Shown: in pieces, positions 8,450 through 19,169 of the stretch
Layout: each line of letters begins with the position of its first letter
How positions within the stretch are numbered: position 1 is the first letter of the stretch
From: Sciscionella marina DSM 45152
GTDB taxonomy: Bacteria; Actinomycetota; Actinomycetes; Mycobacteriales; Pseudonocardiaceae
Direction: 5' to 3'
Length of the DNA: 58,664 nt
NCBI RefSeq assembly: GCF_000379465.1
Contig: NZ_KB905394.1
Coordinates: 1-58,664, forward strand
Program-made: the position numbers and the translations under genes
Notes under the pieces: model-generated
The model's database searches: none
What the model was told of the DNA's origin: nothing
What the model saw: the letters and a program-made list of their open reading frames with translations, nothing else

Positions 8450-9371
8450 GCTCGGCACGCGCCTCGGTGAGCAAGCCACGCAGCCAGGCATGAGCGGAGT
8501 CCGGATCGTGCATCGGATGCCACCAGAACGCTTCGACGATGGGCACCGCGTCGAACGGGCAGGGCAGTATCCGGACCCCCAATGCCTCCGCCATCCCGGC
8601 GGCGAGCTTGTGCTGGACCAGCGCGAGCCCACCGGTGCGGCGGACGAGTTGCAGCATGCTCAGGAAGGAATCCGCGGTGGCGCACACCCGGGGGGTGACG
8701 CCGAGCAGTTCCATCTGCCGCCACGCAGGCGCACGCCCCAGCGGATTACCGAAGGTTGCCACCCACGGCAGGTTGCGCAGCTCGGCCATGCTCAGCCGGT
8801 CCCCGATCGCCGGGTTGTCCGCGGCCGCCACACAGACCCACCGGTCCCGGAACAGATCCATCGACCGCGGGAGATCGAGGTAGCCGTGCGGCATGAACAC
8901 GCCGTCCACGGTCCGGTAGAACTCCGGATCCCTGCTGAGCACATCCGGGGTGACCGGCTCGAAGCGCACACTGGCCCGCGGTGCCCGCTTTTCCAGCAGT
9001 GCCACCAGATGCGCGCCGATGACACTGATTCCGTAGTCCGAGGAAACGATGGTGAAAACCCGCTCGGAGCCCGCCGGATCGAAGCTCGATTCGGCGGAGA
9101 AGACCCGTTCGACCGCGACCACGGCGACATTGGTGAGCGGGAGCAACTGGGCCGCGAACGGGGTGAGCTGATAGTGATTCCCGGACCTGGTCAGCAGATC
9201 ATCGGAGAAGTGCCTGCGCAGCCGGGCCAATACCGCGGACAACGTCGGCTGGGTGCGACCGAGACGCTGCGCCGCACCGGTGACCGTGCGCTCGGTCAGC
9301 AGCGCATGCAAGGCGTGCAGGTGATTGTTGTCCAGGCTGTGCAGGTTCGCCGGCTCGGACTCCATGGACAT
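8442..9371 (-). CDS. LysR-type regulator of the amidohydrolase genes
   Basis: A 309-residue LysR-family protein: an N-terminal winged helix-turn-helix (residues about 10-70, [20 protein letters not shown]) and a substrate-binding domain after it. It is divergent from the second amidohydrolase gene, and a LysR box covers its start. The minus-strand reading of that box contains TATAGA ending 8 bases before the ATG at 9371, which suggests a leaderless, autoregulated mRNA. An alternative ATG lies at 9365. The same box occurs in front of the first amidohydrolase, so both enzymes are the likely regulon. Confidence 0.88.
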   Translation of the reverse strand: MSMESEPANLHSLDNNHLHALHALLTERTVTGAAQRLGRTQPTLSAVLARLRRHFSDDLLTRSGNHYQLTPFAAQLLPLTNVAVVAVERVFSAESSFDPAGSERVFTIVSSDYGISVIGAHLVALLEKRAPRASVRFEPVTPDVLSRDPEFYRTVDGVFMPHGYLDLPRSMDLFRDRWVCVAAADNPAIGDRLSMAELRNLPWVATFGNPLGRAPAWRQMELLGVTPRVCATADSFLSMLQLVRRTGGLALVQHKLAAGMAEALGVRILPCPFDAVPIVEAFWWHPMHDPDSAHAWLRGLLTEARAELS

Positions 9372-9413
9372 AGGGCCAGTCTATATCCGGCATGGAACGG
9401 ATTTGCTTCCTTG
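9370..9413 (+). promoter_or_regulatory. LysR-type box and promoter element before second amidohydrolase
   Basis: ATAG-N7-CTAT at 9370-9384 (T-N11-A) and GCTTCCTTG at 9405-9413 repeat the layout seen at 5871-5914. The full shared pattern is ACATAG, 6 bases, TCTATA, 5 bases, CAT, 11 bases, GCTTCCTTG. It lies between the divergent lysR gene and the amidohydrolase, the normal place for an autoregulated LysR site. Confidence 0.65.
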
Positions 9414-10401
9414 GCTACAGCGCGCGCGGCATCCTCGGATGTGTGACCGGATTACTCGATGTGCACGCGCATTTCACCCCGCCGACCACGGCCCGGGAAC
9501 GACAGGCCCGGTGGCAGGCGATGCGCGCGAAGCGGTTCCTCGCACCGCAGCCCTACCACTGGACCGTGGCGGGAACACTGGACTACATGGACCGCGCGGG
9601 CGTCGCGATGCAATTGCTCAGCAATATCCCCAAAACTCCCGATGCGCTCCGGGAGTCCAACGACTACGGCGCCGCGCTCGTCGCCGCCCATCCCACCCGA
9701 TTCGGTCTGCTCGCCGCGCTGCCGACCGATGACCCGCGGGCCGCGCTTGCCGAGATCGCGCGCTGCGCCGACGAGCTGCACGTGGACGGATTCGCCGTGA
9801 CCTGCGACTACAACGGCGTCTCGCTCGGTGACCCGAGCCTGGAACCGGTATGGGCGGAACTCGACCGTCGGGGCGCGACCGTGTTCGCCCACCCGGATGC
9901 TTACGCACCCGCGAACCTCGGCCGCCCCAGCCCGTTGCTCGAGGTCGCCTTCGAAACCGCCCGCACCGTCGTGGACCTGCTGTACGCCGGGATTCTGCGC
10001 CGGTTCCCGAATTTCCGGCTCATCCTCGCGCACTGCGGCGGCGCGCTGCCCGCGCTCGCCGGGCGCCTGGAGCTGCTCGGCACCCAGGACTGGGTGCCGA
10101 ACCCGAACCGGATCGAGCAACACGAGATCCGCGCGCAGCTCGCCGGGCTGTATCTGGACACCGCGGCGACCGGAACCGGGCATTCCCTGGCCCCCGCACT
10201 GGCCATGACCTCACCGGAGCACCTCGTCTACGGCTCGGACAGCGGGGTGCCGTGCAGCACCGAAACGACACTGGAGGCAAACCGGCAGGCGCTCGCGGAC
10301 TTCACCGGGCTGCCGAGGGAGCAACGCGCGGCCATCGGCCACAACGCACTGCGGCTGTTTCCCGCTGCTGTGGCCCGGATCGATCGAGCCCCGGGAGCCG
10401 A

Positions 10402-11954
<1,553 letters not shown>

Positions 11955-11971
11955 CCGTGGGAGAGAGTCGG

Positions 11972-12568
11972 ATGCCGAAGAAGGTCGATCACCGGCAACG
12001 CCGCGAAGCGATCGCCCGTGCGCTGTGGCGGGTCGTGGACCAGCAGGGAGTCGCCCAGGCCACGATGCGCGAGGTCGCGCAGGAGGCGGGCATCTCCCTC
12101 GGGCAGCTCCAGCACTATTTCGGTTCCCGGACCGCGCTGCTCACCTTCGCCATGGACTTCGCCGCCGAACAGCGCTCGCTGCGCGTGCAGAACCGGCTGC
12201 ACCGGCTCGGCAGGGAACCGCACCCCCGCGACATCCTGGCGCTGATGCTCACCGAGCTGCTGCCACTGCAGACCGATTCCCGCGCTTCCAGCCGGATGAG
12301 CGCCGCCTACGTGCTGGAGGCATTGCACGACCGCGAACTCCGCGACCAGGCAGGCGAAGATCTCCGGCACGCGCGCGCCAGGCTCGAGGAGCTGATCCGC
12401 ACCGCGATCGCCGATGGGCATATCGAGGCACACCGCGATCCCGGCACCGAGACCGATCTGCTGCTCGCCCTCACCGGCTTCACCACCCTGCTCGAGCTCG
12501 GCGTCGTCCAGCCCGAGGGTGCCCTTTCCGCCATCGATGCGCACCTGGACCGGCTGTTCGCCCCGTGA
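11972..12568 (+). CDS. TetR-family regulator
   Basis: A 198-residue TetR protein. The helix-turn-helix is at about residues 25-55 (TMREVAQEAGISLGQLQHYF), then an all-helical ligand domain (DSRASSRMSAAYV, RARLEELIRTAI). The ATG at 11972 follows GGGAGAGAG. It is divergent from the esterase with a 74-bp promoter region containing inverted repeats, so repression of the esterase and itself is likely. The ligand domain matches the BetI/PfmR-like C-terminal type by eye, with low certainty. Confidence 0.88.
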   Translation: MPKKVDHRQRREAIARALWRVVDQQGVAQATMREVAQEAGISLGQLQHYFGSRTALLTFAMDFAAEQRSLRVQNRLHRLGREPHPRDILALMLTELLPLQTDSRASSRMSAAYVLEALHDRELRDQAGEDLRHARARLEELIRTAIADGHIEAHRDPGTETDLLLALTGFTTLLELGVVQPEGALSAIDAHLDRLFAP

Positions 12569-12609
12569 TCGGGCTCGGGCGAACAGCGCGGCCCAGGTGT
12601 TCCGGCTCC

Positions 12610-13866
12610 CTACCGGGACTGCGCACTCTGGGAGACCTGGTTTCGCTCGGCGAACTTCTGCGCGCGGTAGGTGCTGTACCGCATGTGTTCGTAGGTGCCG
12701 AACGAACCGGGAACGGTGTGCATCGGCATCTCGGTCGCGGTGAGCAGGCCCGCGTCGACGTAGTCCCGCGAGTCCGGATAGAAAGTCTTCTCCATCTGCA
12801 CCTTCTCCCCGGGTGCGCATTTCACCTTGATCCATCCCGGAATGGTGTAGCGCTGGAACGGCGGCGAGATGTCCCCGAACATCGAGCGTCCCCAATGGTA
12901 GTCACCGAATTTCATGGTGATCCGCGAGCAGACCCGGGTTCCCGATGGACGGGCGTCGACCAGATAGCCGTCGTGCATCCGGCCGCTCGGGTCCATCATG
13001 GCGTAGTACTGGCTCGCCCCGCCATCGGGTTCCAGGACCATGTTCCATTCCCAGCCGCGCCAGGAGGTCGCCGGGTTGAGCTGGCTGTCGAACACACTCG
13101 GGAACATGTTCATCCGCCAGTAGTTGGTCCGCCAGCCGTCCAGATCGATCTTGCGCCCGTTGAGCGTCAGGCTTCCGTGCACCCGGCCGTTCGCCACGGC
13201 GTCCACGTTCGTCGGCCCGGTGGTGTGCCCATCGGGCGGGTAATAGGAACCGACGGAACCCGGAACGACCTGATCGACGGTGAAGTTCGCCGAATTGTTC
13301 GGGGACTGCCCCTGCACATGCCAGGTGTTCGCCGCGGGATCATGATCGAAGCTGAGATTGTTCCCGCGAAGCCCGGGTTTACCGTCGATCCTCGCGGTTC
13401 CCGGAGATCCGCCGAACGGCAGTCCCCGCTTGAAGGAAATGATTCCGTTCAGGAACGGGAACTGCGGTTGCTCCTCATTGGCCTCGTCGGCGATGGCCCA
13501 GACATAGGTCCCCTGTTGCCCGATCTGCCGCGGCTGCTTCCAGCCGGGCTCGGCTTCGAGCAGGAACAGCGAACGCTTCGGGTCCTTGGGATTCTTGAGT
13601 TTCCACCAGGAGATGACGATCTCGCCGTTCAGCTTGTCGAGTCCGGTGTCCTGCGGTGTCGCCACCCTGGCCTGTTTCTCCTTCGGGAGCGGGGATGTGT
13701 CGTATCCTTTCGGTTCGTATTTCTGCCACCCCGGGATGGCCTGCTCTCCGGCCGCCGATGCCGGAACACTGCCCAGTGAGACGGCGAGCAGCACGGCGGC
13801 CAGGACGGCGAGCAGCCTCGGCGGGCGCACGGCACGCCTTCGGCCGAGCCTGGTGCGAATCGTCAT
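12610..13866 (-). CDS. secreted AttH/CrtC-like (lipocalin-type) protein
   Basis: A 418-residue protein with a Sec-type signal: basic RTRLGRRRAVRPPR, a hydrophobic core, then an ASA cleavage site near residue 39. The mature part is rich in Trp, Tyr and Gly. NGRVHGSLTLNGRKIDLDGW followed by WRGWEWNM, and later DPSGRMHDGYLVDA, recall the beta-barrel AttH/hydroxyneurosporene-synthase (CrtC) family; this assignment is by pattern only. The ATG at 13866 follows AAGGAGAG; the frame is open for eight more codons upstream. It begins 32 bases after the FAD oxidoreductase stop, so the two are one operon and probably share an extracytoplasmic substrate. Confidence 0.6.
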   Translation of the reverse strand: MTIRTRLGRRRAVRPPRLLAVLAAVLLAVSLGSVPASAAGEQAIPGWQKYEPKGYDTSPLPKEKQARVATPQDTGLDKLNGEIVISWWKLKNPKDPKRSLFLLEAEPGWKQPRQIGQQGTYVWAIADEANEEQPQFPFLNGIISFKRGLPFGGSPGTARIDGKPGLRGNNLSFDHDPAANTWHVQGQSPNNSANFTVDQVVPGSVGSYYPPDGHTTGPTNVDAVANGRVHGSLTLNGRKIDLDGWRTNYWRMNMFPSVFDSQLNPATSWRGWEWNMVLEPDGGASQYYAMMDPSGRMHDGYLVDARPSGTRVCSRITMKFGDYHWGRSMFGDISPPFQRYTIPGWIKVKCAPGEKVQMEKTFYPDSRDYVDAGLLTATEMPMHTVPGSFGTYEHMRYSTYRAQKFAERNQVSQSAQSR

Positions 13867-13898
13867 GTTCTCTCCTTTTCTCGCGAACAATGGGTTTC

Positions 13899-15770
13899 TC
13901 AGCCGTGCGGCGGCGGCATTCTGGCCGGAGCGACGAGGTCGAAGGCGTGTGGAAGGCCCGCGCGGAAACGGCGGTCGTCGTCCCGGCGCGCGGCCTCGAG
14001 TTCGGGCGGCGGGCCGTAATACGGCAGCTCGGCGTGCGGTTCGCGCACTCCGGCGGCCTCGATGATCCAGTTGGTGGCCAGCTTCGCGGAAAGGGCGGCC
14101 GAGTCCATGTTGTCCCCGCCGATCGCGGTCTTGGTGCTGCCACCGGCGAGGAACAGGTTGGGGATCCTGCGCACCTGATCGGGAAAGTACTTGCTCGTTC
14201 CGGGCGCGGATGCCGTGCGGTGATCGGGCACGGTCCAGCCCGATTGTCCCGTCCAGGACAGTGTGGGATGCGGTCGCCAGCCGAGGAGATTGTCCTTGGC
14301 CAGCAAGGCTTTCCCGTCCGGGATTCCCCGTTCGATATGGGCACGGATCTCGTCGAAGGCCTGCGCGTAGTTCAGGTCCTTGAGGGGTTTGCCGTACAGG
14401 ATTCCCGGTGTGTCGAAGTAGGGATGGTTGTTGAACTCCACGGACAGCATCCCCTTCGCCTGTCCGTCACCGAATTCGCGAAGGTCGATGCCCCAGATCT
14501 CGGAGAGCCCGACAAGCGTGAGCAGCCACTGTTCGTCACCGTTGCGGTTGGTGACCTGGCCGAGCTCGAAACCGACCGGATCGCGGAAGAAGATCTCGAA
14601 CCCGGATTCCACCGCGGGATCCAGCTTTCGCACGTTCGCCAGCCCGGGATCGGCGGCGAGCAGGTCCCTGGACAGCAGCGGGCGCATCCGGTCCGGTGGC
14701 ATCGCCAGCACGTACCAGTCCGCCTCGACCCGTTCCGTGCGGCCGCGTTCATCCATGACATCCGCACCGGCGATCCGCCCGTTCTCGACGCCGATCCGGG
14801 TCAGGGTGCGCCGCAGGTGGAACCGGGTGCCGAGACCGCGCAGATACCGTGCCCATGGATCGAACCACACCTCGGTTTCCGGGCCATCGGTGAGGATGTC
14901 GAGCACCTTCTCCGGGGATTTCGGATACCTGCGCCGCCCGGCGAGCATGTTGATGATCTGGTCGATGATGGCGGTGAGATACACCAGGGAATTGATCCCG
15001 CGGGTCGGCGAATCCACCGAGACCGTGGTCGCCAGGTCCCGGATCAGCGTGTGCGCGGTCGGGGAAAGCAGTTCGCTGCGGAAGAAACCGTATTCCAGAT
15101 CGATGTACTCCAGCTGGTTTTCCCGGCGCAGTGTTCCGCTGGTGACCCAGGCGGCGATCTTGCTCGCCAGGTGCGGAATATCCGAGGGGCGGAAACCGCC
15201 GAGCAGCTGCAGCGTTCCCTGGATGGTCTGCGCGATGTGCGCGGGATCGAACTCCCCGATCCGGTCCAGAGAAGTCGGTATCCCCAGCGCGATGAGTGCG
15301 CCGTTGGCACCGATCCGGCCACCGAGCATGCCCTGTGAGGAGAAGGCGAGCCGGTCGATGACCTTGCGCCCGTCTCCGGTCGGAATGCGGCTCAGCAGGT
15401 CCGGCATGGCCGCATAACCGGGAAGGAAGAAATGCCCGCCGCTGGTATTGGGCAGCGCCGGCCGGCCCGCGGTGCCCGCGCCCGGGGTCGTGTACGAGCG
15501 AACCCCGCCACCGAGCCGGGAAAACCGATCGTAGACATCCACCTGGAAACCGCGTTCGGCCAGCTCGTGCGCAACACTCATGCCACCGGGACCGGCACCG
15601 AACACCGCCACTCTGCGCCCGTTGGCCGCCGCCGCGGAAGCGGGAACACCCGAGGCCGATGCCAGCAGGACACCGAGACCGGCCGCGCCGGCTGCCTTCA
15701 GCATCGAACGCCGCGAGGAGATACTCCGTTCCGAGTCACCACCCGTTTTCCGCTCATCTGCGTTGGCCAT
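13899..15770 (-). CDS. Tat-exported FAD-dependent amine oxidase/desaturase-like oxidoreductase
   Basis: A 623-residue flavoprotein. The N-terminus has a twin-arginine signal (SSRRSMLKAAGAAGLG) and an Ala-rich cleavage region. VAVFGAGPGGMSVAHELAE, just after the signal, is the FAD-binding Rossmann motif, and FLAGGSTKTAIGGDNMDSA near the C-terminus is the second FAD motif typical of the phytoene desaturase/amine oxidase/hydroxysqualene dehydroxylase group. AGGAGG lies 6 bases before the ATG. It is first in a two-gene operon with the AttH/CrtC-like protein and carries a dyad (15836-15852) 66 bases upstream. A carotenoid, terpenoid or other lipid substrate is suggested by the family pairing but is unproven. 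Confidence 0.82.
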   Translation of the reverse strand: MANADERKTGGDSERSISSRRSMLKAAGAAGLGVLLASASGVPASAAAANGRRVAVFGAGPGGMSVAHELAERGFQVDVYDRFSRLGGGVRSYTTPGAGTAGRPALPNTSGGHFFLPGYAAMPDLLSRIPTGDGRKVIDRLAFSSQGMLGGRIGANGALIALGIPTSLDRIGEFDPAHIAQTIQGTLQLLGGFRPSDIPHLASKIAAWVTSGTLRRENQLEYIDLEYGFFRSELLSPTAHTLIRDLATTVSVDSPTRGINSLVYLTAIIDQIINMLAGRRRYPKSPEKVLDILTDGPETEVWFDPWARYLRGLGTRFHLRRTLTRIGVENGRIAGADVMDERGRTERVEADWYVLAMPPDRMRPLLSRDLLAADPGLANVRKLDPAVESGFEIFFRDPVGFELGQVTNRNGDEQWLLTLVGLSEIWGIDLREFGDGQAKGMLSVEFNNHPYFDTPGILYGKPLKDLNYAQAFDEIRAHIERGIPDGKALLAKDNLLGWRPHPTLSWTGQSGWTVPDHRTASAPGTSKYFPDQVRRIPNLFLAGGSTKTAIGGDNMDSAALSAKLATNWIIEAAGVREPHAELPYYGPPPELEAARRDDDRRFRAGLPHAFDLVAPARMPPPHG

Positions 15771-15835
15771 CGTGCCTCCTGGAATCGCCGAACCGCAGCC
15801 GATTCAGAGAATGGCACGGAGAACACACCGGTCCG

Positions 15836-15852
15836 TGTTCCATCTTGAAACG
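15836..15852. promoter_or_regulatory. TGTTyCA-type dyad before the Tat FAD oxidoreductase operon
   Basis: TGTTCCATCTTGAAACG matches TGTTCCAAGTTGAAACA at 21860-21876 in 14 of 17 positions. Both are imperfect 17-bp dyads of the form TGTTyCA-N3-TTGAAAC. It lies between the oxidoreductase start (15770) and the end of the GAF/Fis regulator gene, which is the best candidate to bind it. Confidence 0.55.
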
Positions 15853-15891
15853 CTGGATCGCTTCAGTGGGTGCACTTCCCCGTGCATCGGG

Positions 15892-17526
15892 TCAGGAAAG
15901 GTCGGGGATCCCGAGGGTGCGCATGTGCCGGTACAGGGTGGTCCGGCCGATGCCGAGCAGTTGAGCCGCCTGTTGTTTGTTGCCGTCCGCCTGTTCGAGT
16001 GCAGCGATGATGGCATTGCGCTCGGCGAGATCCATTCCGCCGAATTGCCGCGTGCCACCGATTCGGTATTCGGCGGGCAGGTGTTCCGGGGTGATTCCGG
16101 TCCCCGGCGCCACCGCGGGCAGGCGCTCGATCAGCGCGCGGAGTTCGGCCAGATTCCCTTGCCATGAACGCGATCGCAGTATCTCCATGGCCCGGTCGGT
16201 GAACACCGGCGCGGGTGTGCCGAACCGCTCGGCCAGCATCGGCGCGGCCAGCGCGGGGAGCTCGGAGAGTCGTTCGCGCAGTGGTTTCAGGGTGATCCGC
16301 CGGGAACACCGCGCCGCGATCACCGCGACCGCTCCCGCGAGGTCTTCGTCGCGGCAGGCGGTGCAGACGATCCGGCCACGACGGTCGCGGACGACCGACT
16401 GCAGCAGCGAAAGGTGTCGATCCGGGAACAAGTGTACGTCTTCGACGATGATCGTCTTTTTCTCGCGCAATGCTTTCCGGAGTTCGCCGTGCCATTCCGG
16501 TATCGCGCCGAGGATGGCATCGGCGGCGGGCAGTCGCACCGGTTCCCCATCCCCGGCGAGCGCGGTCCCGGCCAGTTTCTCCGCGGTATGGCTGCGCCCG
16601 GTTCCCGGTTCACCGGTGATGAAGACGGTCTCCGCCGCTTCCGGTTCCGCGGCCGGGTGTGGAACCGGTTGCGGGCGCGGCTTTCCGATCCGGTAGAGCA
16701 CCCCGTCCTCGGTGCCCTCGATGCGGCGCAGGGTGACGGTGAGCGCAGCGCCATCGGGCAGATACAGGAGCCGCTCGATACTGCGATCACGGGGCAGTTC
16801 GCCCGCCGTGACACGCAACAGCGCGGGCCCGGCGACGCCGAGCTGATCGAGGCAACTGCGGTTGACGAGCACGACGTCGCCGCCGAGTACGGCGACCGGG
16901 GTGTGCTGGCGTGCGGTGGCACATTGGAAAGCTTCGAACAGCCGCCGCCTGCTGGCCTGTGCTCCTTCGAGGATGCGGGTCCGGATGTCCGCGACCGCCC
17001 TGGCGATCAGCGGCGCGAACAGCGGGTTGCTGTCCGCGGCCGCGCCGGTGATGTCGAGTACACCTTCTACCCGGCCGGTGAGCGGATGCTTGATGGGATG
17101 GCCGTAGCAGGAGAACGCGCGCAGCGGTTCGGCGTAATGCTCACCGCCGTGGATCTGGACGGCCCGGTGCAGTTCGTGCGCGGTGCCGAACGCATTGGCC
17201 CCGATGCGTTCCTCGTCGAGCTGGGCGCCGTGCACGAATCCGATCGAGGAAATGGCGCGGTCCATGCTCGGATCGGCCAGCCAGCGGTACACGATCCGGC
17301 AGTCCCGGTCGGTCAGTGCCAGCCCGAATCTGGTGCCCTCCAACTGTTCGGTCAACGCTTCGAGCACGGGGGCAGCGGCGTGCAGGAGCCTGCTGGACCG
17401 ATCGACTTCGGCGATGGCGATGTTGTTCAGCGCGCGTTCCGGGTCGACGCCGTACTGTTTCGAGCGATACCAGGCCAGGGCGATCTCCGACTGCGGACCC
17501 ACGGCGACAACCCTCCCAACGGACAT
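15892..17526 (-). CDS. AcoR-like GAF/Fis regulator with degenerate AAA+ domain
   Basis: A 544-residue regulator. The N-terminal GAF-type sensor (about residues 20-190) has the AcoR-like opening SEIALAWYRSKQYGVDP. A PAS-like linker is followed by an AAA+ remnant: FITGEPGTGRSH has Arg where the Walker A Lys should be, VEDVHLFPDRH stands for Walker B, and no GAFTGA loop is seen. The C-terminus is an intact Fis helix-turn-helix (NKQQAAQLLGIGRTTLYRHM). Without GAFTGA it cannot act as a sigma-54 activator, in keeping with actinobacteria lacking sigma-54. It sits between the two oxidoreductase operons and is the likely reader of the shared dyads. Confidence 0.85.
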   Translation of the reverse strand: MSVGRVVAVGPQSEIALAWYRSKQYGVDPERALNNIAIAEVDRSSRLLHAAAPVLEALTEQLEGTRFGLALTDRDCRIVYRWLADPSMDRAISSIGFVHGAQLDEERIGANAFGTAHELHRAVQIHGGEHYAEPLRAFSCYGHPIKHPLTGRVEGVLDITGAAADSNPLFAPLIARAVADIRTRILEGAQASRRRLFEAFQCATARQHTPVAVLGGDVVLVNRSCLDQLGVAGPALLRVTAGELPRDRSIERLLYLPDGAALTVTLRRIEGTEDGVLYRIGKPRPQPVPHPAAEPEAAETVFITGEPGTGRSHTAEKLAGTALAGDGEPVRLPAADAILGAIPEWHGELRKALREKKTIIVEDVHLFPDRHLSLLQSVVRDRRGRIVCTACRDEDLAGAVAVIAARCSRRITLKPLRERLSELPALAAPMLAERFGTPAPVFTDRAMEILRSRSWQGNLAELRALIERLPAVAPGTGITPEHLPAEYRIGGTRQFGGMDLAERNAIIAALEQADGNKQQAAQLLGIGRTTLYRHMRTLGIPDLS

Positions 17527-17557
17527 CGGTGACCGTTATGACACGAATCGTGCTGTG

Positions 17558-17571
17558 TTGTCGGTGGACAA
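17558..17571. promoter_or_regulatory. TTGTC-N4-GACAA inverted repeat upstream of GAF/Fis gene
   Basis: A perfect 5-bp inverted repeat, TTGTC GGTG GACAA, lies 32 bases before the regulator's ATG, in the gap after the acyl-CoA ligase. The surrounding TGTTGTC...GACAAT loosely resembles the TGTTyCA dyads, so it may be an autoregulatory variant. Confidence 0.35.
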
Positions 17572-17617
17572 TACGCCGATGAGAGTACGGTTCCCATACC
17601 CGAACGGGGGATGCGTG

Positions 17618-19147
17618 CTATCCCGTGCGGTACCGGTCCCGGAGTTCGCGTTTGAGGATTTTGCCTGCCCCGGACAGCGGCAGTTCTTCGGTGAATTCGA
17701 TGCTCCGCGGGAGTTTGTACCCGGCGATCAGGGTGCGGCAGTGCTCCCGTAGCTCGGATTCGCCCGCCTCGTACCCATCGTGGCGGACGATCACCGCGTG
17801 CACGCGTTCGCCCCAGCGCGAATCGGGCAGCCCGATCACCGCGCACGAGGCGACCGCGGGATGGGCGGCGAGGGCGTTCTCGACCTCGGCGGAGTAGACG
17901 TTCTCGCCGCCGGTGACGATCATGTCCTTGATCCGGTCCACGACGAACACATAGCCGTTCTCGTCCATATAGCCCGCGTCTCCGGTGTGCATCCACCCGC
18001 CGCGCAGTGCCTCGGCGGTGGCTTCGGGCTGGTTCCAATAGCCGAGCATGACATGATCCCCGCGCGCGAGGATCTCCCCGACCGTGCCGCGCTCGACCTC
18101 GTCGCCCCCGGGATCGGCCACCCGGACCTCGCCATGGGGTGCGGCCCGCCCCGCACTGCGGCGCAGTTCGGGATCCTCGTGATCACCCGGGCGCAGCAGG
18201 GTGGCCACCGGGGACAGTTCGGTCATGCCGTACGCCTGGGTGAAGCCCGCGTTCGGGAAAGCCTCGCGGGCACGCTGCAGCACGGTCTCCGCGATCGGCG
18301 AGGCGCCGTAAGCGATGTGGCGCACCCCGGAAAGGTCATGCCCGGCGAGCTCGGGAGCGTTCACGAGCAGTTCGATCATGGTCGGCACGAGCAGCAGATC
18401 GGTCACTCCGTGCTCACTGATCGCCTCGAATACCGCGTCCGGGCTGAACGCGGGCACGATGACGTGGGTCGCGCCGCTGAGCTGCCCCGCGGTCCAGATG
18501 GCGAGGTCGGCGAGGTGGAACATCGGCGCACTGTGCAGCAGGCGGCCCTCCGGGATGAGGAAGTCTCCGGTGGCCAGCGAACCGAAGGCCGAGGTGAGCA
18601 GATTGCGATGGGAAAGCAGCACGCCTTTGGGAGTGCCGGTGGTGCCGCCGGTGTAGAACACGCCGAGCGGCTCATCCCCGCCACGGCGTACATCCGCGAC
18701 CGGCGCGGTCTCGGCGATGAGCTGTTCGTAGTCGTGCAGGCCCTGCGGAACCTGATGGTCCCCCGCGTGGAACACCACCGACAGCTGCGGGCACTCCGCG
18801 CGCAGCACCGGGACGAGCGGGGCGAACCGGTCGTCCACGATCAGCACACCGGTCCGCGAATCCCGCAGCGCGTAGGACAGTTCCGCTGCACTCCAGCGGA
18901 TGTTCAGCGGATTGAGCACCGCACCCGCCCACGGTATCGCGAGCAGACACTCGTGGTACCGGTCGGAATTCAGCGCCAGAATCCCGACCCGGTCACCGGC
19001 GCCCACTCCGAGCGCCCGCAGTCCCCCGGCCAGCCGGGCCACTCGGTCCGCGCATTCGGCGATCGAGCGGGTGCGCCCGGAGAACACCGTGGCCGGACGG
19101 TCGGGGGCCTGCTGAACCGCGCGGTGCAGGGTCTGTGTCAGATACAT
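17618..19147 (-). CDS. acyl-CoA synthetase / AMP-dependent ligase
   Basis: A 509-residue ANL-superfamily enzyme that activates a carboxylic acid to its CoA thioester through an acyl-adenylate. Motifs: YTGGTTGTPKGVLLSH (A3), QAYGMTE (A5), GWMHTGDAGYMDENGYVFVVDR (split here: GWMHTGDAGY and VFVVDRIKDMI; A7-A8) and GAGKILKRELR with the catalytic Lys (A10). The start at 19147 follows GGAGGTGGGT. It begins 22 bases after the GMC dehydrogenase gene, so it is the third gene of that operon and probably takes the acid derived from the oxidised alcohol or aldehyde into the cell's CoA pool. Medium- to long-chain or cyclic acids are possible. Confidence 0.88.
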   Translation of the reverse strand: MYLTQTLHRAVQQAPDRPATVFSGRTRSIAECADRVARLAGGLRALGVGAGDRVGILALNSDRYHECLLAIPWAGAVLNPLNIRWSAAELSYALRDSRTGVLIVDDRFAPLVPVLRAECPQLSVVFHAGDHQVPQGLHDYEQLIAETAPVADVRRGGDEPLGVFYTGGTTGTPKGVLLSHRNLLTSAFGSLATGDFLIPEGRLLHSAPMFHLADLAIWTAGQLSGATHVIVPAFSPDAVFEAISEHGVTDLLLVPTMIELLVNAPELAGHDLSGVRHIAYGASPIAETVLQRAREAFPNAGFTQAYGMTELSPVATLLRPGDHEDPELRRSAGRAAPHGEVRVADPGGDEVERGTVGEILARGDHVMLGYWNQPEATAEALRGGWMHTGDAGYMDENGYVFVVDRIKDMIVTGGENVYSAEVENALAAHPAVASCAVIGLPDSRWGERVHAVIVRHDGYEAGESELREHCRTLIAGYKLPRSIEFTEELPLSGAGKILKRELRDRYRTG

Positions 19148-19169
19148 ACCCACCTCCACTCGGACCGGG

